The notes: generated by a model from the letters alone, not told the origin. A stretch of 64,000 nucleotides of DNA from Actinomycetota bacterium (GCA_009701715.1 WLJO01000006.1:30521-94520); one strand, 5' to 3'. Shown: positions 1 to 9,899, counted from the first letter of the stretch. Numbers and translations: made by a program.

Positions 1-537
<537 letters not shown>

Positions 538-559
538 CGCACTCCAGAAACGGTTACTC

Positions 560-597
560 GAGCACCCCGGGCCAACGCCCGGGGTGCTCTCTTTTTT
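560..597 (+). terminator. Intrinsic terminator after hppA
   Basis: Perfect 13-bp GC-rich inverted repeat GAGCACCCCGGGC with a CAAC loop, followed directly by TCTTTTTT. Classic Rho-independent terminator in the hppA orientation. Confidence 0.93.
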
Positions 598-659
598 GGC
601 GGCGGTCGGACGGGACATGACACGACACCCCGCAGGGCGAGCACTAGCCTCGCTCACGC

Positions 660-1289
660 ATGCTCGCCATCCTCGCCCTGCTCAATGTCGAAAACATCCT
701 CAAAAGCGGCGGGCTCGCCCTCCTTGCTGTCATTGTCTTCGCTGAGAGCGGCATGCTCGTCGGCTTCTTTCTCCCGGGCGACTCGCTGCTGTTCATCGCC
801 GGGTTCCTCGCCTCAACCGCTGGCGGCAACAAGCTGCCAGCGCTTCCTTGGGTCATCCTCACCGTGGTGATCGCCGCGATCGCGGGCGATCAGGTCGGTT
901 ACCTCATCGGGCGGAAGCTCGGGCCGCGTCTGTTCAACCGGGAAAACTCGAGGCTGCTCAACCCGAAGAACATCGACAAGACCCAGGCCTTCTTCGAGCA
1001 CCACGGACCGAAGTCGATTGTTCTGGCGCGATTCGTCCCGGTCGTACGGGCCTTCGTCGCGGTGATCGCCGGGGCAGGTCGGATGAACTACCGGACGTTC
1101 GTGTCGTACAACATCATCGGCGGTGCCCTCTGGGGCATCGGCCTCCCCGTTCTCGGCTTCTACCTCGGGGAGCGCAAGTGGGTGAAGGACAACATCGAGA
1201 TCGTCCTCATCCTCGTCGTCGTGCTGTCACTCGTGCCAGTGGCGATCGAGCTCCTACGCCACCGCCGCGCCGCCGCGCGCACCCACTGA
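660..1289 (+). CDS. DedA family membrane protein
   Basis: 209-residue integral membrane protein of the DedA/VTT family, whose members act in membrane lipid (undecaprenyl phosphate or phospholipid) transport and envelope homeostasis. Visible hallmarks are the early re-entrant segment ending in GFFLPGDSLLF (family pattern with Pro-Gly-acidic), a polar stretch with a GRKLGPRLF element, and the conserved RFVPVVRAFVAVIAGAGRM segment with the functionally important arginines. Two further hydrophobic segments and an Arg-rich tail end the protein. The ATG was chosen because the hydrophobic core starts almost at once; there is no good Shine-Dalgarno, so a leaderless transcript is possible. The precise substrate cannot be told. 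Confidence 0.88.
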   Translation: MLAILALLNVENILKSGGLALLAVIVFAESGMLVGFFLPGDSLLFIAGFLASTAGGNKLPALPWVILTVVIAAIAGDQVGYLIGRKLGPRLFNRENSRLLNPKNIDKTQAFFEHHGPKSIVLARFVPVVRAFVAVIAGAGRMNYRTFVSYNIIGGALWGIGLPVLGFYLGERKWVKDNIEIVLILVVVLSLVPVAIELLRHRRAAARTH

Positions 1290-1335
1290 ACACGCCCTCC
1301 GGGACTCACCCACGTACGCCGCGTACGCTCGGGCA

Positions 1336-2304
1336 ATGCGAGCCGTTGTCTGCCACGAACTGGGTCCCGTCGAGAACCTGAGGGTGGAGGAGCTCCCCAC
1401 ACCAGACCCGGTTCCGGGTACGGTCCGGATCCGTGTGGAAGCGGCAGGCGCCTCGTTCGTGGACGCGTTGCAGGTGGCCGGCAAGTACCAGTTCGCCTCC
1501 AAACCTCCGTACACGCCCGGAGGTGAGGCGGCTGGCGTCGTCGATGCGCTTGGGGAGGGCGTGACCGACATCGCAGTCGGGGACCGCGTGCTGGCCTCCA
1601 CCTTCACCGGGGCGTGGGCCGACACCCTGATAGCGAAACCCCACCAGCTGTACCGCATCCCGGCAACCCTCGACGCTGCCCGCGCAGCAACGTTCCTGCA
1701 GGTGTACGGAACAGCATGGTTCGCCCTCACGAGACGGACACAGGTGAACGCCGGCGAGACGGTGCTCGTTACCGGTGCAGGCGGCGGTGTGGGTCTCGCG
1801 GCCATCGACGTAGCCCGGTCGTTCGGCGCACGGGTGATTGCAGTTGCCTCCACCGAGGAGAAGCGTTCGCTCGCGCTGCGTGCGGGTGCCGATGCGGCGA
1901 TCGCGAGCGACGACGACGTGAAGTCCCGCTCGCGGGAGTTGACCGACGGCCAGGGGATCGATGTGGTCTACGACGTGACCGGTGGTGATGTTGCCGAGCA
2001 GGCACTTCGTGCACTGCGCTTCGACGGGCGGTACGTCGTGATCGGGTTCACGGCGGGAATCCCCCGCATTCCCCTCAACCTGGTGCTGCTCAACAACCGC
2101 ACCGTCGTGGGCGTGGAGTGGGGTGGTTGGGTGCAGCGCAACCCGCAGACGAACCAAGTGCTCGTGAACGAGGTGATCGACGCGATCGGGGCTGGGCGGC
2201 TCTCCCCGATTGCCCCGTTCGTGCGCCCGCTCACCGACGCAGCCGAGGTGTGCAGCGAACTGCTGACACGCAGGGCGGTCGGCAAGATCGCGTTCGTTCC
2301 CTGA
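1336..2304 (+). CDS. NADPH:quinone oxidoreductase-type medium-chain dehydrogenase
   Basis: 322-residue MDR-superfamily oxidoreductase. Residues 1-110 form the GroES-like domain (GxPxPG-type start, GGEAAGVV block near 60, VGDRV near 79) and the Rossmann part has VLVTGAGGGVGLAAIDVA around residues 138-155, with a following region typical for NADPH binding. The structural and catalytic zinc cysteines of true alcohol dehydrogenases are absent, which places it with zinc-independent quinone or enoyl reductases. Substrate unknown. It is convergent with the DUF3097 gene, only three bases separating the stops. Confidence 0.85.
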   Translation: MRAVVCHELGPVENLRVEELPTPDPVPGTVRIRVEAAGASFVDALQVAGKYQFASKPPYTPGGEAAGVVDALGEGVTDIAVGDRVLASTFTGAWADTLIAKPHQLYRIPATLDAARAATFLQVYGTAWFALTRRTQVNAGETVLVTGAGGGVGLAAIDVARSFGARVIAVASTEEKRSLALRAGADAAIASDDDVKSRSRELTDGQGIDVVYDVTGGDVAEQALRALRFDGRYVVIGFTAGIPRIPLNLVLLNNRTVVGVEWGGWVQRNPQTNQVLVNEVIDAIGAGRLSPIAPFVRPLTDAAEVCSELLTRRAVGKIAFVP

Positions 2305-2307
2305 TTC

Positions 2308-3123
2308 TCAGCCGAGAAAGTCGAGCAGGAGCTCGACAGCACCGACGAGTTCGGGCTCGAGGTCTGCGTAGGTATTCACCCGGTTGCGCAGCTTCGGCCA
2401 GAGGCCGGTGAGCTCGGTCCCGAGCGCGCGGGCCATGCCCTCCTTCCACGGGATGCCGCGGGGGATGTCCGGCCATGCCTCGCGACCGATCGCCTTCGGC
2501 CGGATACCGGCCCACACGTCCACGAACGGGTGGCCGGTAACGAGCACGAACTCTCCCCGTACCGCTGCCGCCAGCCGCCATTCCTTCGAGCCGTCAACGA
2601 GATGGTCAACGAGGATGCCGAGCCGACGCTCCGGCGACGGACCGAACTCGCGCACGGCATCCTCGAGATGATCGATCCCGTGCATCGGCTCCACCACGAT
2701 GCCCAGTTCGCGCAGGTCATCGCCCCACACGTGTTCGAGCAGTTCGGCATCGTGACGGCCCTCCACCCAGATTCGGCTCGCGCGTGCAACGCGTGCAGCG
2801 GCCGGCCTGCCGCTCGCCACCGAGCCAGAAGCGGTGAGTCGCGGTCCCGTCGGCTTCGCTGCTTCCTCCCGCACAAGCGTCACCCGCTTGCCCTCGACGA
2901 GGAAACCCCCGTCTTTCCAGGTGAAGTGCCGCAACTGTCCCTTGCGGTCGCGCAGCGTCACCGCCTCGAACGTGGCCTTGACGATGTCGCCGCAAAACCC
3001 GCTGGAGCGATCCTCCACGACGAGACCAGGAACCGCCGTCACCTTGGGGTAGGTGGGCTTTCGCCGCGGGTCGAAGTTCTCGAGGACATCACGCTCGTAG
3101 GCCACGGCACTATTGTCCGTCAT
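2308..3123 (-). CDS. DUF3097 family protein
   Basis: 271-residue protein of a family that I know as DUF3097, widespread in actinobacteria and of unknown function. The opening MTDNSAVAYERDVL, a short SH3-like segment with FTWKDGGFLVEGKRVTL, then a TOPRIM-like part beginning WVEGRHDAELLEHVWGDDL and containing the acidic GILVDHLVDGSKE stretch are visible; the Glu/DxD pattern recalls metal-binding nucleic-acid enzymes, which is inference only. The reading frame stays open further upstream, but the ATG used here overlaps the stop of the upstream gene as ATGA, which decides the start. Likely translationally coupled with that gene. Confidence 0.8.
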   Translation of the reverse strand: MTDNSAVAYERDVLENFDPRRKPTYPKVTAVPGLVVEDRSSGFCGDIVKATFEAVTLRDRKGQLRHFTWKDGGFLVEGKRVTLVREEAAKPTGPRLTASGSVASGRPAAARVARASRIWVEGRHDAELLEHVWGDDLRELGIVVEPMHGIDHLEDAVREFGPSPERRLGILVDHLVDGSKEWRLAAAVRGEFVLVTGHPFVDVWAGIRPKAIGREAWPDIPRGIPWKEGMARALGTELTGLWPKLRNRVNTYADLEPELVGAVELLLDFLG

Positions 3124-3797
3124 GTGGCAGGGTGAACCCATGCATGCCAGCCGTCGGCAGCGAGCACCTGCTCCACCCCGCTGCCGTCGCGGCGGCGGTA
3201 TGGGGCACGCAGCCCCCAACCTGTCGGCCCGCTCGGGGACTGCGGCAGCCACGGGCGGCCCCACACGTGCACACGGCGGCCTGGGCCGGTGAGGCGGAAG
3301 ATCCCCTCCCGCAACTCGATCTCCGCGTCCACCTCTCCGCTCTGCTCGTATCCCCCGTCGACGGCTACCGGGCCACCGGACGCGTACCACTCAACATCGA
3401 ACGTGACCGGAACCAGTTCGCCGTACGCGCGCCCGAGCGCCTCGTCCGGTTCGTCGAGCAGCACACCGTGCGCCTCGTTGCCGAACGACCATTGCTCGAA
3501 CGGTTCGTCGCAGGTGTGTCCCGCCCACATCTCGGGTGGCTTGATCTCGAGCCCGGCGCGCAGACCGGTGCCGTCGAGTTCGACAATGTGCAGGTAGGGC
3601 TCGCCCGCCCTCACGAGACCGGCCCAGTAGTCGAATCGCTGACCGGTGATCTCCAGACCCACGTACAGCCCGGCCGATGCCGCAACGTCCCAGCCCCAGA
3701 ACCACCACGCCTCCACCGGTGCGCTCGGGTGGCGGCCTTCATCAGACGGCCGCCACCGTGCCGGCAACCCAACCGGCTGGTCCGCGTGTTCGGTCAT
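3120..3797 (-). CDS. Conserved hypothetical protein, beta-rich (lipocalin/CrtC-like?)
   Basis: 225-residue cytosolic protein with no signal peptide or membrane segment. It is rich in Trp, Tyr and alternating polar/hydrophobic strands (for example WWFWGWDVAASAGLYVGLEI and VPVTFDVEWYA), a pattern reminiscent of the CrtC/AttH-like or DUF7064-type beta-barrel proteins, but I cannot assign it firmly. The start chosen is the ATG of MTEHADQPVG, which leaves 37 bases to the divergent SCP2-like gene; the frame is open upstream but that part runs through the divergent gene. The stop overlaps the DUF3097 start by four bases, so both form one small operon. Confidence 0.7.
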   Translation of the reverse strand: MTEHADQPVGLPARWRPSDEGRHPSAPVEAWWFWGWDVAASAGLYVGLEITGQRFDYWAGLVRAGEPYLHIVELDGTGLRAGLEIKPPEMWAGHTCDEPFEQWSFGNEAHGVLLDEPDEALGRAYGELVPVTFDVEWYASGGPVAVDGGYEQSGEVDAEIELREGIFRLTGPGRRVHVWGRPWLPQSPSGPTGWGLRAPYRRRDGSGVEQVLAADGWHAWVHPAT

Positions 3798-3834
3798 GGC
3801 GACGAACGGTACCCGACGGGCCAGAATAGGGGCC

Positions 3835-4239
3835 GTGCGATACCTCAGTCTCGAATGGATCGATGCCCTGACCAAGGCCGTTGCGGCCGACGCGGCGATG
3901 CAGCGCGCTGCGGCGGAGAACACCATCGCCATCACCCAGGTCGTCACCGGAACGCCCGAGGGCGACGTGACCTATCACCTCGCGGTGTCCAACGGCAGAG
4001 CCGAGTTCGGTGCCGGACCAGCGACCGACGAGGACCTACGAATGATGCAGGACTGGGACACCGCTGTCGGCGTCGCAACCAGAACGGTCAACCCGCAGGA
4101 CGCGCTGATCGACGGGCGCATCCGGCTCGGCGGCGACCCGATGAAACTGATGGCGGCCGAGTCGCTGTTCGTGGCGCTCGACGGGATCTTCAACGAGGTC
4201 AGCAAGGTCACCACCTACGACGTTCCCGACAAGCCGTGA
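3835..4239 (+). CDS. SCP2-like sterol/lipid-binding domain protein
   Basis: 134-residue single-domain protein resembling the SCP-2 sterol-transfer fold: an N-terminal helix YLSLEWIDALTKAVAAD, a beta-sheet stretch around TYHLAVSNGRAEF, and a C-terminal helical part with the family-like block DALIDGRIRLGGDPMKLM, which matches the usual 'G+l+v.Gd..kl' ending. Such domains bind hydrophobic ligands in lipid or steroid metabolism. GTG is taken as start because it begins the recognisable domain; the longer frame upstream overlaps the divergent gene. It precedes the glycosylase gene by 33 bases and may be cotranscribed with it. Confidence 0.7.
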   Translation: MRYLSLEWIDALTKAVAADAAMQRAAAENTIAITQVVTGTPEGDVTYHLAVSNGRAEFGAGPATDEDLRMMQDWDTAVGVATRTVNPQDALIDGRIRLGGDPMKLMAAESLFVALDGIFNEVSKVTTYDVPDKP

Positions 4240-4272
4240 GGCCCGAGCGGGTGTCGGCAGAGGGGTAGCGCG

Positions 4273-5112
4273 ATGCCCGAACTGCCCGAACTGCAGGCCC
4301 ATGCCGAACGGTTGACGAAGGCGTTTGGCGACAAGGTGCTCGAGTCGTTCACGCCGTTCGGCTTCACCGTGCTGAAGACGGCGACGCCACGACCCACCGA
4401 GGCGGTTGGCGAGGTGCTCCAGCGGGTGTGGCGCCGCGGCAAGTACCTCCTCGTCGAGTTCGAGCCAGTGACGTTCGCCGTGCATCTCATGCAGGGCGGC
4501 CGCCTCCACCCGGACGACAAGCACGCCATCAAACCGCGCGGCGGCCAGGCGCGCTGGCGCTTCACCGACGGGTCGGCGCTGCTCCTCACCGAACAGGGAA
4601 CGGAACGTCGCGTCGGGGTGTGGTGCCTGCCGACGGCCAAGGCGCTCGCCAGTCCCCCGCTCGCCTCGCTCGGCCCGGACGCCGCCGAGGTGGACGCCGA
4701 GACGCTCAGCGACCTCTTCCTCATCCACCCGATGCGTCTGCACGGGTTCCTCCGGGACCAGCATCAGATTGCCGGTCTCGGCCGACGCCTCGCGAACGAG
4801 GTCTGTCACCGGGCGCGGCTGTCGCCATTCGCGAACACGGCTCGGCTCGGCATCGAGGGCGCCACCCGGGTGGTTGACGCGATCGAAGCCGCCTGCGACG
4901 AAAGCCTTGCGCACGAACGCGAGCAGGACGAGATGAGTGGCTCGGCCACGAGACCGAGCAAGGTGCACCACCGCGAGGGGCAGCCGTGTCCGGAGTGCAG
5001 TGACATCATCCGGGCAATCGAGTATTCGGGGTACACGATCAATTACTGCCCAGCGTGCCAGACCGGTGGGAAGGTGCTCGCCGACAACACGACGAGCAAA
5101 TTCCTTAAGTAG
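4273..5112 (+). CDS. Fpg/Nei family DNA glycosylase/AP lyase
   Basis: 279-residue base-excision repair enzyme that removes oxidised bases and nicks the backbone. It starts MPELPELQ, so after Met removal Pro2 is the Schiff-base nucleophile with Glu3 beside it; Lys57 (WRRGKYLL) matches the conserved lysine. The helix-two-turn-helix part is near residues 150-185 and reads QIAGLGRRLANEVCHRARLSP; the usual Asn after GIG is replaced by Arg, a variant I associate with many actinobacterial paralogues. The C-terminal zinc finger is complete (CPEC and CPAC). Fpg (8-oxoG) and Nei (oxidised pyrimidine) specificity cannot be separated by reading. Confidence 0.87.
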   Translation: MPELPELQAHAERLTKAFGDKVLESFTPFGFTVLKTATPRPTEAVGEVLQRVWRRGKYLLVEFEPVTFAVHLMQGGRLHPDDKHAIKPRGGQARWRFTDGSALLLTEQGTERRVGVWCLPTAKALASPPLASLGPDAAEVDAETLSDLFLIHPMRLHGFLRDQHQIAGLGRRLANEVCHRARLSPFANTARLGIEGATRVVDAIEAACDESLAHEREQDEMSGSATRPSKVHHREGQPCPECSDIIRAIEYSGYTINYCPACQTGGKVLADNTTSKFLK

Positions 5113-5143
5113 ACCCCAGAACTATCGGATCAGCAGGGCTGGA

Positions 5144-6130
5144 TCAGATGAACCCGAGGTCGCGAACGGCGTCGCGCTCCTCGGCAAGCTCGGCCACCGT
5201 CGCGTCGATCTTGCCGCGGCTGTAAGCGTCGATGTCAAGGCCCTGAACGATCTCGTACTTGCCGTCCTTGCACACGCAGGGGAACGATGAGATGAGGCCC
5301 TCGGGCACACCGTACGAGCCGTCGGAGGGGATGCCCATCGACACCCAGTCACCGTCCGCGGTGCCGAGCGACCACGACCGGATGTGATCAATAGCGGCGT
5401 TGGCGGCCGAGGCGGCCGACGAGGCGCCGCGTGCCTCAATGATCGCTGCACCACGCTTGGCGACGGACGGGATGTACGTGCCGTCCACCCACGCGTGGTC
5501 GTTCACCTGCGAATAGGCCTGCTTGCCGCCGACCTCGCAGTGGAAGAGGTCCGGATACTGGGTGGTGGAGTGGTTGCCCCAGATCGTCATCTTCTTGACG
5601 GCCGTGACGGGCTGACCGAGACGCTGCGCGATCTGTGTGACCGCACGGTTGTGGTCGAGGCGCGTCATGGCGGTGAAGTTGCGCGGGTTCATGCCCTTCG
5701 CATTGTTCATCGCGATGAGCGCGTTGGTGTTGGCCGGGTTGCCGACCACGAGCACCTTGATGTCCTTGTTCGCGTTGCGGGCAATCGCCTCGCCCTGCGG
5801 CTTGAAGATCCCGCCGTTGGCGGACAGCAGGTCGCTGCGCTCCATGCCGGCCTTGCGCGGCATCGCGCCGACGAGCAGGGCAACGTCGGCGTCGCCGAAC
5901 GCCACGTTCGCGTCGTCGGTGCCCACGACACCGGCGAGCAACGGGAATGCGCAGTCGTCCAACTCCATCCTCACGCCCTCGAGCGCCTTGAGGGCAGGGG
6001 TCACCTCGAGCAACTGGAGGATGACCGGGGTGTCTGGGCCGAGCATGGCACCCGAAGCAATACGGAACAGGAGGCTGTAGCCGATCTGGCCGGCGGCGCC
6101 GGTAACGGCAACTCGAACTGGGGTCTGCAT
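5144..6130 (-). CDS. mdh: Malate dehydrogenase
   Basis: 328-residue NAD-dependent malate dehydrogenase of the TCA cycle, the usual length for the family. The Rossmann loop is [20 protein letters not shown] at residues 5-24, the NAD/substrate block [15 protein letters not shown] is near 130, the catalytic Asp/Arg region is [17 protein letters not shown] and the catalytic His lies in [11 protein letters not shown]. These are hallmarks of the cytosolic/Thermus-like MDH group. The start was moved to the ATG of MQTPVRV, 17 codons into the open frame. Convergent with the glycosylase gene. Confidence 0.97.
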   Translation of the reverse strand: MQTPVRVAVTGAAGQIGYSLLFRIASGAMLGPDTPVILQLLEVTPALKALEGVRMELDDCAFPLLAGVVGTDDANVAFGDADVALLVGAMPRKAGMERSDLLSANGGIFKPQGEAIARNANKDIKVLVVGNPANTNALIAMNNAKGMNPRNFTAMTRLDHNRAVTQIAQRLGQPVTAVKKMTIWGNHSTTQYPDLFHCEVGGKQAYSQVNDHAWVDGTYIPSVAKRGAAIIEARGASSAASAANAAIDHIRSWSLGTADGDWVSMGIPSDGSYGVPEGLISSFPCVCKDGKYEIVQGLDIDAYSRGKIDATVAELAEERDAVRDLGFI

Positions 6131-6214
6131 AGGTATCCCAGCGTACTCATCCGCGCTGCAGGCTCCCCGAATCGGATGCATGGAGAACAGGCGCAGCGCG
6201 GCCCGCGGGGCACC

Positions 6215-8308
6215 TCAGCCAACGGCTTTGGTAATAGCGCCGACGATGAGTGAGGTGAAGTACCGCTGACCGGCTGGCGCCAGGTGGATGCGGTCCGCCC
6301 AGAAATACGCGCGCCCCGGCGACGACACCCCCTTGGCACCCCAGTAGTAACGCAGTTTGCTCTGCGTCAGCCGCTGCCAGTCGAGGATCGTGACGTTCGG
6401 GAAGCGGTCCCTCGCGGCGAGCAGCAGCCGGTGGTTCCTGGCCTCCTTGGGCAGGCCGTTCACCTGGGGGGTGACCACGATCACGTGGTCCACGCCGGTC
6501 AGCTTGCCGAGGATGACGTCGATGAGGCGGGCGCTCAGGTTGTCGTTCCCGCCGAGCGCGAGCACGACCACCTCCCCGAGTTGTCCCGACGCTCGGTACC
6601 GGTCGATGAGGCCCTCGGCCTTGCCGAAGCGCCTTGCCTCACCGGCATCCACCCGTATTCCCGCTGCCTCGAGGCGCCCCTTGGCCCCGAGCATCACTGA
6701 GTCGCCGAGCGCGAGCGGCTTGATCGGCATCAGTGGCACGGTGACCGCAGCGGGGGCAGGTGGCGGGGTGCCACCCTGCAAGGTCGCCACCGGCTTGGTC
6801 ATAGTGGTGGTCGGGGCGGGAACCATCGTGGTCAACGGTACGAGGGAGGCATTGGTGGGCGACGCCGCTGGCGGCGCGCTGGTGGGGACACCGATGGTTG
6901 CGGGCACCTCGGCCGTGGTGGTTGGCGCCGCGGCGGGCTCGGTATCGGTCCCCAGCATCTCGCAGGCAGCCGGATCACGGTTACACGCAGCCTGGTCGGC
7001 GAGAACGTCCGCTGCGGCGAACGACGACGCCGTCGGCACGACGGTGACGAGCATCGCGACAGCAGCGACAGCAGCAAGCACCCTGCTGCGCGCGTAGCCG
7101 AGGCCACTGCGCACCGGCACCTCGAGCAGTCGGTACGACAGCTCGGTCAGCACCACCGTGATGAGCAATCGCAGCACCAGCGCGGGTAGCCATCCCCAGC
7201 GAACGTCCGGGCTCGACGGGTCGAGGAGCGACAGGTCGCCGCGCGGCCGTGTCAGCTGAAAGACCGGCCAGTGCCACAGATACAGGCCGTAGGAACGCTT
7301 GCCGACCCACACGAGCGGTCGAGCGGAGAGCACACGTGACGCCAGCAGCGAGCCGGGGTGGGTGACCGCCACGATCGTCATCACCGTGGCGATCCCGATG
7401 ATGAGGAACCCGCCGCGGAACAACAGGTTGTAGCCATGCACTGCGGATACACCGTCGACAACGAGGTGCCAGCGGAGGAAGGCCCACACGAGCACGCCGA
7501 GTCCTACCGTGCCGGCGACGTCGGTCCAACGACCGTGCCGAGACACCGAGGCCGTGGCGAGGCGCCACGGCCTCCAGAAGATCGCGAGTGCGGACCCGAG
7601 CAGCAGTCCCGACAGACGCGTCGGCGTGGACAGGTACAAGAAGTTGATGCGCCCGAGGTTCTCAGACCGGTACACGAGCGCCACCACGAGCGCGATGGCA
7701 CCGGCCAGGGCGGCGAACACCACGCCAACTGCGGGGAGACGGTGCCGGAAGCGACGCAGCACGAACCACATCACGATCGGCCACACGAGGTAGAACTGCT
7801 CCTCGACCGCGAGCGACCAGAGGTGCCGGAGCAGGGACGGGCGCCCGAGCCGGTCCGAGTACTCGAGCCCGGCGATCACCTGGTACCAGTTCGTCAGGTA
7901 CAGCCAGGCAGACACCCACGTCCCGCGGAATGCGCGTACGTGCTCACGCAGCGAATCACTGCTGCTGCCGCCGATCCCCACGATTCCCATCGTCACGATG
8001 AGCACTGCGAACAGGGCGGGCAGCAGTCGGCGTGCTCGACGCGCCCAGAACTGCTTGATGTCGATCCGGTCGGTTCGTTCGTGCTCGGCTACAAGCAGTG
8101 TCGTAATCAGGTACCCCGAGATCACGAAGAACACCTCGACACCGAGGAACCCACCGGGCATCCAGGACGACGGCATGTTCTGCTGCGCGTGGTACAGCAC
8201 GACTGCGGCAACCGCTATCGCGCGCAGGCCGTCGAGGCCCGGGACGTAGGCGAGCGATGCACGCGCCCTCCCGAACAGCGAGGTGCCCGCAACCGGTGTC
8301 GGGTCCAC
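6215..8308 (-). CDS. OafA-type membrane acyltransferase fused to SGNH hydrolase domain
   Basis: 697-residue two-domain envelope enzyme. Residues 20-400 are an acyltransferase-3 domain with about ten membrane segments, opening with the family block PGLDGLRAIAVAAVVLYH (catalytic His) and GGFLGVEVFFVISGYL. A Thr/Pro/Ala-rich linker (around 480-540) leads to a periplasm-facing SGNH domain: block I GDSVML, block III GGNDN, and a C-terminal DRIHLAPAG with the Asp/His pair. Such fusions O-acetylate surface polysaccharide, peptidoglycan or glycolipid. GTG is the proposed start, two bases after metF, suggesting coupling; no other start lies closer to the domain edge. The actual acceptor is unknown. 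Confidence 0.87.
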   Translation of the reverse strand: MDPTPVAGTSLFGRARASLAYVPGLDGLRAIAVAAVVLYHAQQNMPSSWMPGGFLGVEVFFVISGYLITTLLVAEHERTDRIDIKQFWARRARRLLPALFAVLIVTMGIVGIGGSSSDSLREHVRAFRGTWVSAWLYLTNWYQVIAGLEYSDRLGRPSLLRHLWSLAVEEQFYLVWPIVMWFVLRRFRHRLPAVGVVFAALAGAIALVVALVYRSENLGRINFLYLSTPTRLSGLLLGSALAIFWRPWRLATASVSRHGRWTDVAGTVGLGVLVWAFLRWHLVVDGVSAVHGYNLLFRGGFLIIGIATVMTIVAVTHPGSLLASRVLSARPLVWVGKRSYGLYLWHWPVFQLTRPRGDLSLLDPSSPDVRWGWLPALVLRLLITVVLTELSYRLLEVPVRSGLGYARSRVLAAVAAVAMLVTVVPTASSFAAADVLADQAACNRDPAACEMLGTDTEPAAAPTTTAEVPATIGVPTSAPPAASPTNASLVPLTTMVPAPTTTMTKPVATLQGGTPPPAPAAVTVPLMPIKPLALGDSVMLGAKGRLEAAGIRVDAGEARRFGKAEGLIDRYRASGQLGEVVVLALGGNDNLSARLIDVILGKLTGVDHVIVVTPQVNGLPKEARNHRLLLAARDRFPNVTILDWQRLTQSKLRYYWGAKGVSSPGRAYFWADRIHLAPAGQRYFTSLIVGAITKAVG

Positions 8309-8310
8309 GG

Positions 8311-9171
8311 TCAGGAGGTGGGCAGCCCGAGCCGGCCGTAGATCTCCCGGGTGGCGTTCGAGCGGTTCATCGTGAAGAAGTGCAGCCCGGGTGCGCCTCC
8401 GTCGAGGAGCGTGGCGCACAGTTCCGTGGCCACCTCCACACCGATACGCGCCACCTCGGCCTCGTCGCCGGAGTCCCCGATCCGCTCGGCCAGCCAGGCC
8501 GGGAACACCGAGCCGGAGAGCTCTGCCATGCGCTTCACCTGGTTCTTGTTGGTGACGGGCATGATCCCCGGGATGATCGGCTTGTCCACGCCGAGCGACG
8601 CGAGTTCGTCGACCATCCGGAAGTAGTGGTCCGCCTCGAAGAAGAACTGGGTGATCGCGAAGTCCGCCCGCTTCAGCTTCTCGGCGAGGTGCCGACGGTC
8701 ACTGGCACGGTCCGCCGAGCGGGGGTGCATCTCGGGGTGCGCCGCGACTCCGATCGAGAAACCGTCTGCGGAGGCGATGTGCTCGACGAGGTCGAGCGCA
8801 TAGGAGTAGTCGCTCGGCCCCGGGTCCGCCCCGGCGGCAGGTGGGTCTCCCCCGAGGGCGAGGATGTTCTCCACTCCCGCATCGGTGTAGTTGGCCAGGA
8901 TCTCGCTGATGTCGGCGCGGGTGTGGGCCGTGCACGTGAGGTGCGCCATCGGCGTGATGTGGGTCTCCTTGCGGACCCACTCCACCACTGCGTGCGTACG
9001 GGCGCGTGTGCTGCCTCCTGCGCCATAGGTAACGCTCACGAAGCCCGGCGAGAGCGACTCGAGCTCCGCGATCGTTCTGCCCAGCGTTAGCTGTGCGTAG
9101 TCGGTCTTGGGTGGGAAGAACTCGAAGGAGAAGGTGCGGCCGCGCGCAAGGAGATCTGCAATGCGGGCCAT
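8311..9171 (-). CDS. metF: 5,10-methylenetetrahydrofolate reductase
   Basis: 286-residue flavoprotein that reduces methylene-THF to methyl-THF for methionine synthesis. The N-terminal block TFSFEFFPPKT has the catalytic Glu; FVSVTYGAGGSTR, HLTCTAHTRADI and ILALGGDPP are the folate/FAD motifs, and FAITQFFFEADHY plus PIIPGIMPVTN follow in normal order. Start at MARIADLL since the preceding codons are not family-like. The gene overlaps the upstream membrane-protein gene by 85 bases and abuts the acyltransferase gene, so it sits within a minus-strand run. Together with fhs and folD elsewhere in the window it completes the folate one-carbon branch. Confidence 0.95.
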   Translation of the reverse strand: MARIADLLARGRTFSFEFFPPKTDYAQLTLGRTIAELESLSPGFVSVTYGAGGSTRARTHAVVEWVRKETHITPMAHLTCTAHTRADISEILANYTDAGVENILALGGDPPAAGADPGPSDYSYALDLVEHIASADGFSIGVAAHPEMHPRSADRASDRRHLAEKLKRADFAITQFFFEADHYFRMVDELASLGVDKPIIPGIMPVTNKNQVKRMAELSGSVFPAWLAERIGDSGDEAEVARIGVEVATELCATLLDGGAPGLHFFTMNRSNATREIYGRLGLPTS

Positions 9172-9899
9172 TCCCAAAACGCTAGCGGTGCCATCAGTAC
9201 CCCGGCGGCGATGGTCAGCCATGACCAGGACGGGGCGAGAGCCGAGTCGTATTCGGACCACACCCGATGGGCAACGCCAACGGCGATCACCGACGCAGCA
9301 ACGAGCGCGACTGCCGCTCTGCTGGACCTCCCGAGCGCGATCACCGTCGCGGTTGCGGCGAGCGAGAACGATGCTGCTGCCATCCCGCCGTAGTGGTACC
9401 GCACACCGTGGACATCACCACCGGAAACGTTCTGGAAGCGAAGGTACGCCGGCGCGTTCACGATGGCAACCCACCAGAGCAGGCCGGCGGAGACGGCCGC
9501 CAGCAGAGCAAGGCGGTCCACCCGGACCAACCATGCACTCCGTCGGTCCTCGACGGGCCACAACAGCAGCATGGTGCCGAGCGGCAGCCAGGACCCGGAC
9601 CCGAGGGCATCACCGGTGCAGAGCGCCACCACAAGGATCACAACGGCACTGGCAAGTGCAAGGCGCCACATCGAGAGGTCGTGACGCCGGTGGGCCCAGA
9701 CGAGGACCGGCACGGCCCACAGCGGCAGGTACTGCACCGAACCGACAGTGTCGTGGATGCGGTGGATGACCTCGGTGCTGTCCCAGAACCCGCGGAGCGG
9801 ATACGGAGCGACTGCGACGATCATCACACCGCCGATGCCGTAGCCCCAGAGTCTTCTCAGCAGGGTGAGACGGCGCGCCCACCCCACCGATTCAGCCAA
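9087..9899 (-). CDS. Hypothetical polytopic membrane protein
   Basis: About 270 residues with six or seven hydrophobic segments and a Ser/Pro-rich hydrophilic tail; I do not recognise a family. The TTG start overlaps the end of hemQ by eight bases (TTGGCTGA); a GTG four codons later is an alternative. The 3' end overlaps metF by 85 bases, the overlap being read as a low-complexity tail here and as the metF N terminus in the other frame; such a long overlap is unusual but the membrane segments are clearly coding-like. Probably cotranscribed with hemQ and metF. No function is inferred. Confidence 0.65.
   Translation of the reverse strand: MAESVGWARRLTLLRRLWGYGIGGVMIVAVAPYPLRGFWDSTEVIHRIHDTVGSVQYLPLWAVPVLVWAHRRHDLSMWRLALASAVVILVVALCTGDALGSGSWLPLGTMLLLWPVEDRRSAWLVRVDRLALLAAVSAGLLWWVAIVNAPAYLRFQNVSGGDVHGVRYHYGGMAAASFSLAATATVIALGRSSRAAVALVAASVIAVGVAHRVWSEYDSALAPSWSWLTIAAGVLMAPLAFWEWPALQISLRAAAPSPSSSSHPRPTTHS

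Noticed and set aside
3124..3390. N-terminal extension of DUF3097 and similar upstream extensions of fhs, monooxygenase 2 and the ABC permease
   Set aside because: The extensions run antisense or out of frame through neighbouring genes, lack family similarity, and better starts with RBS or ATGA overlap exist.
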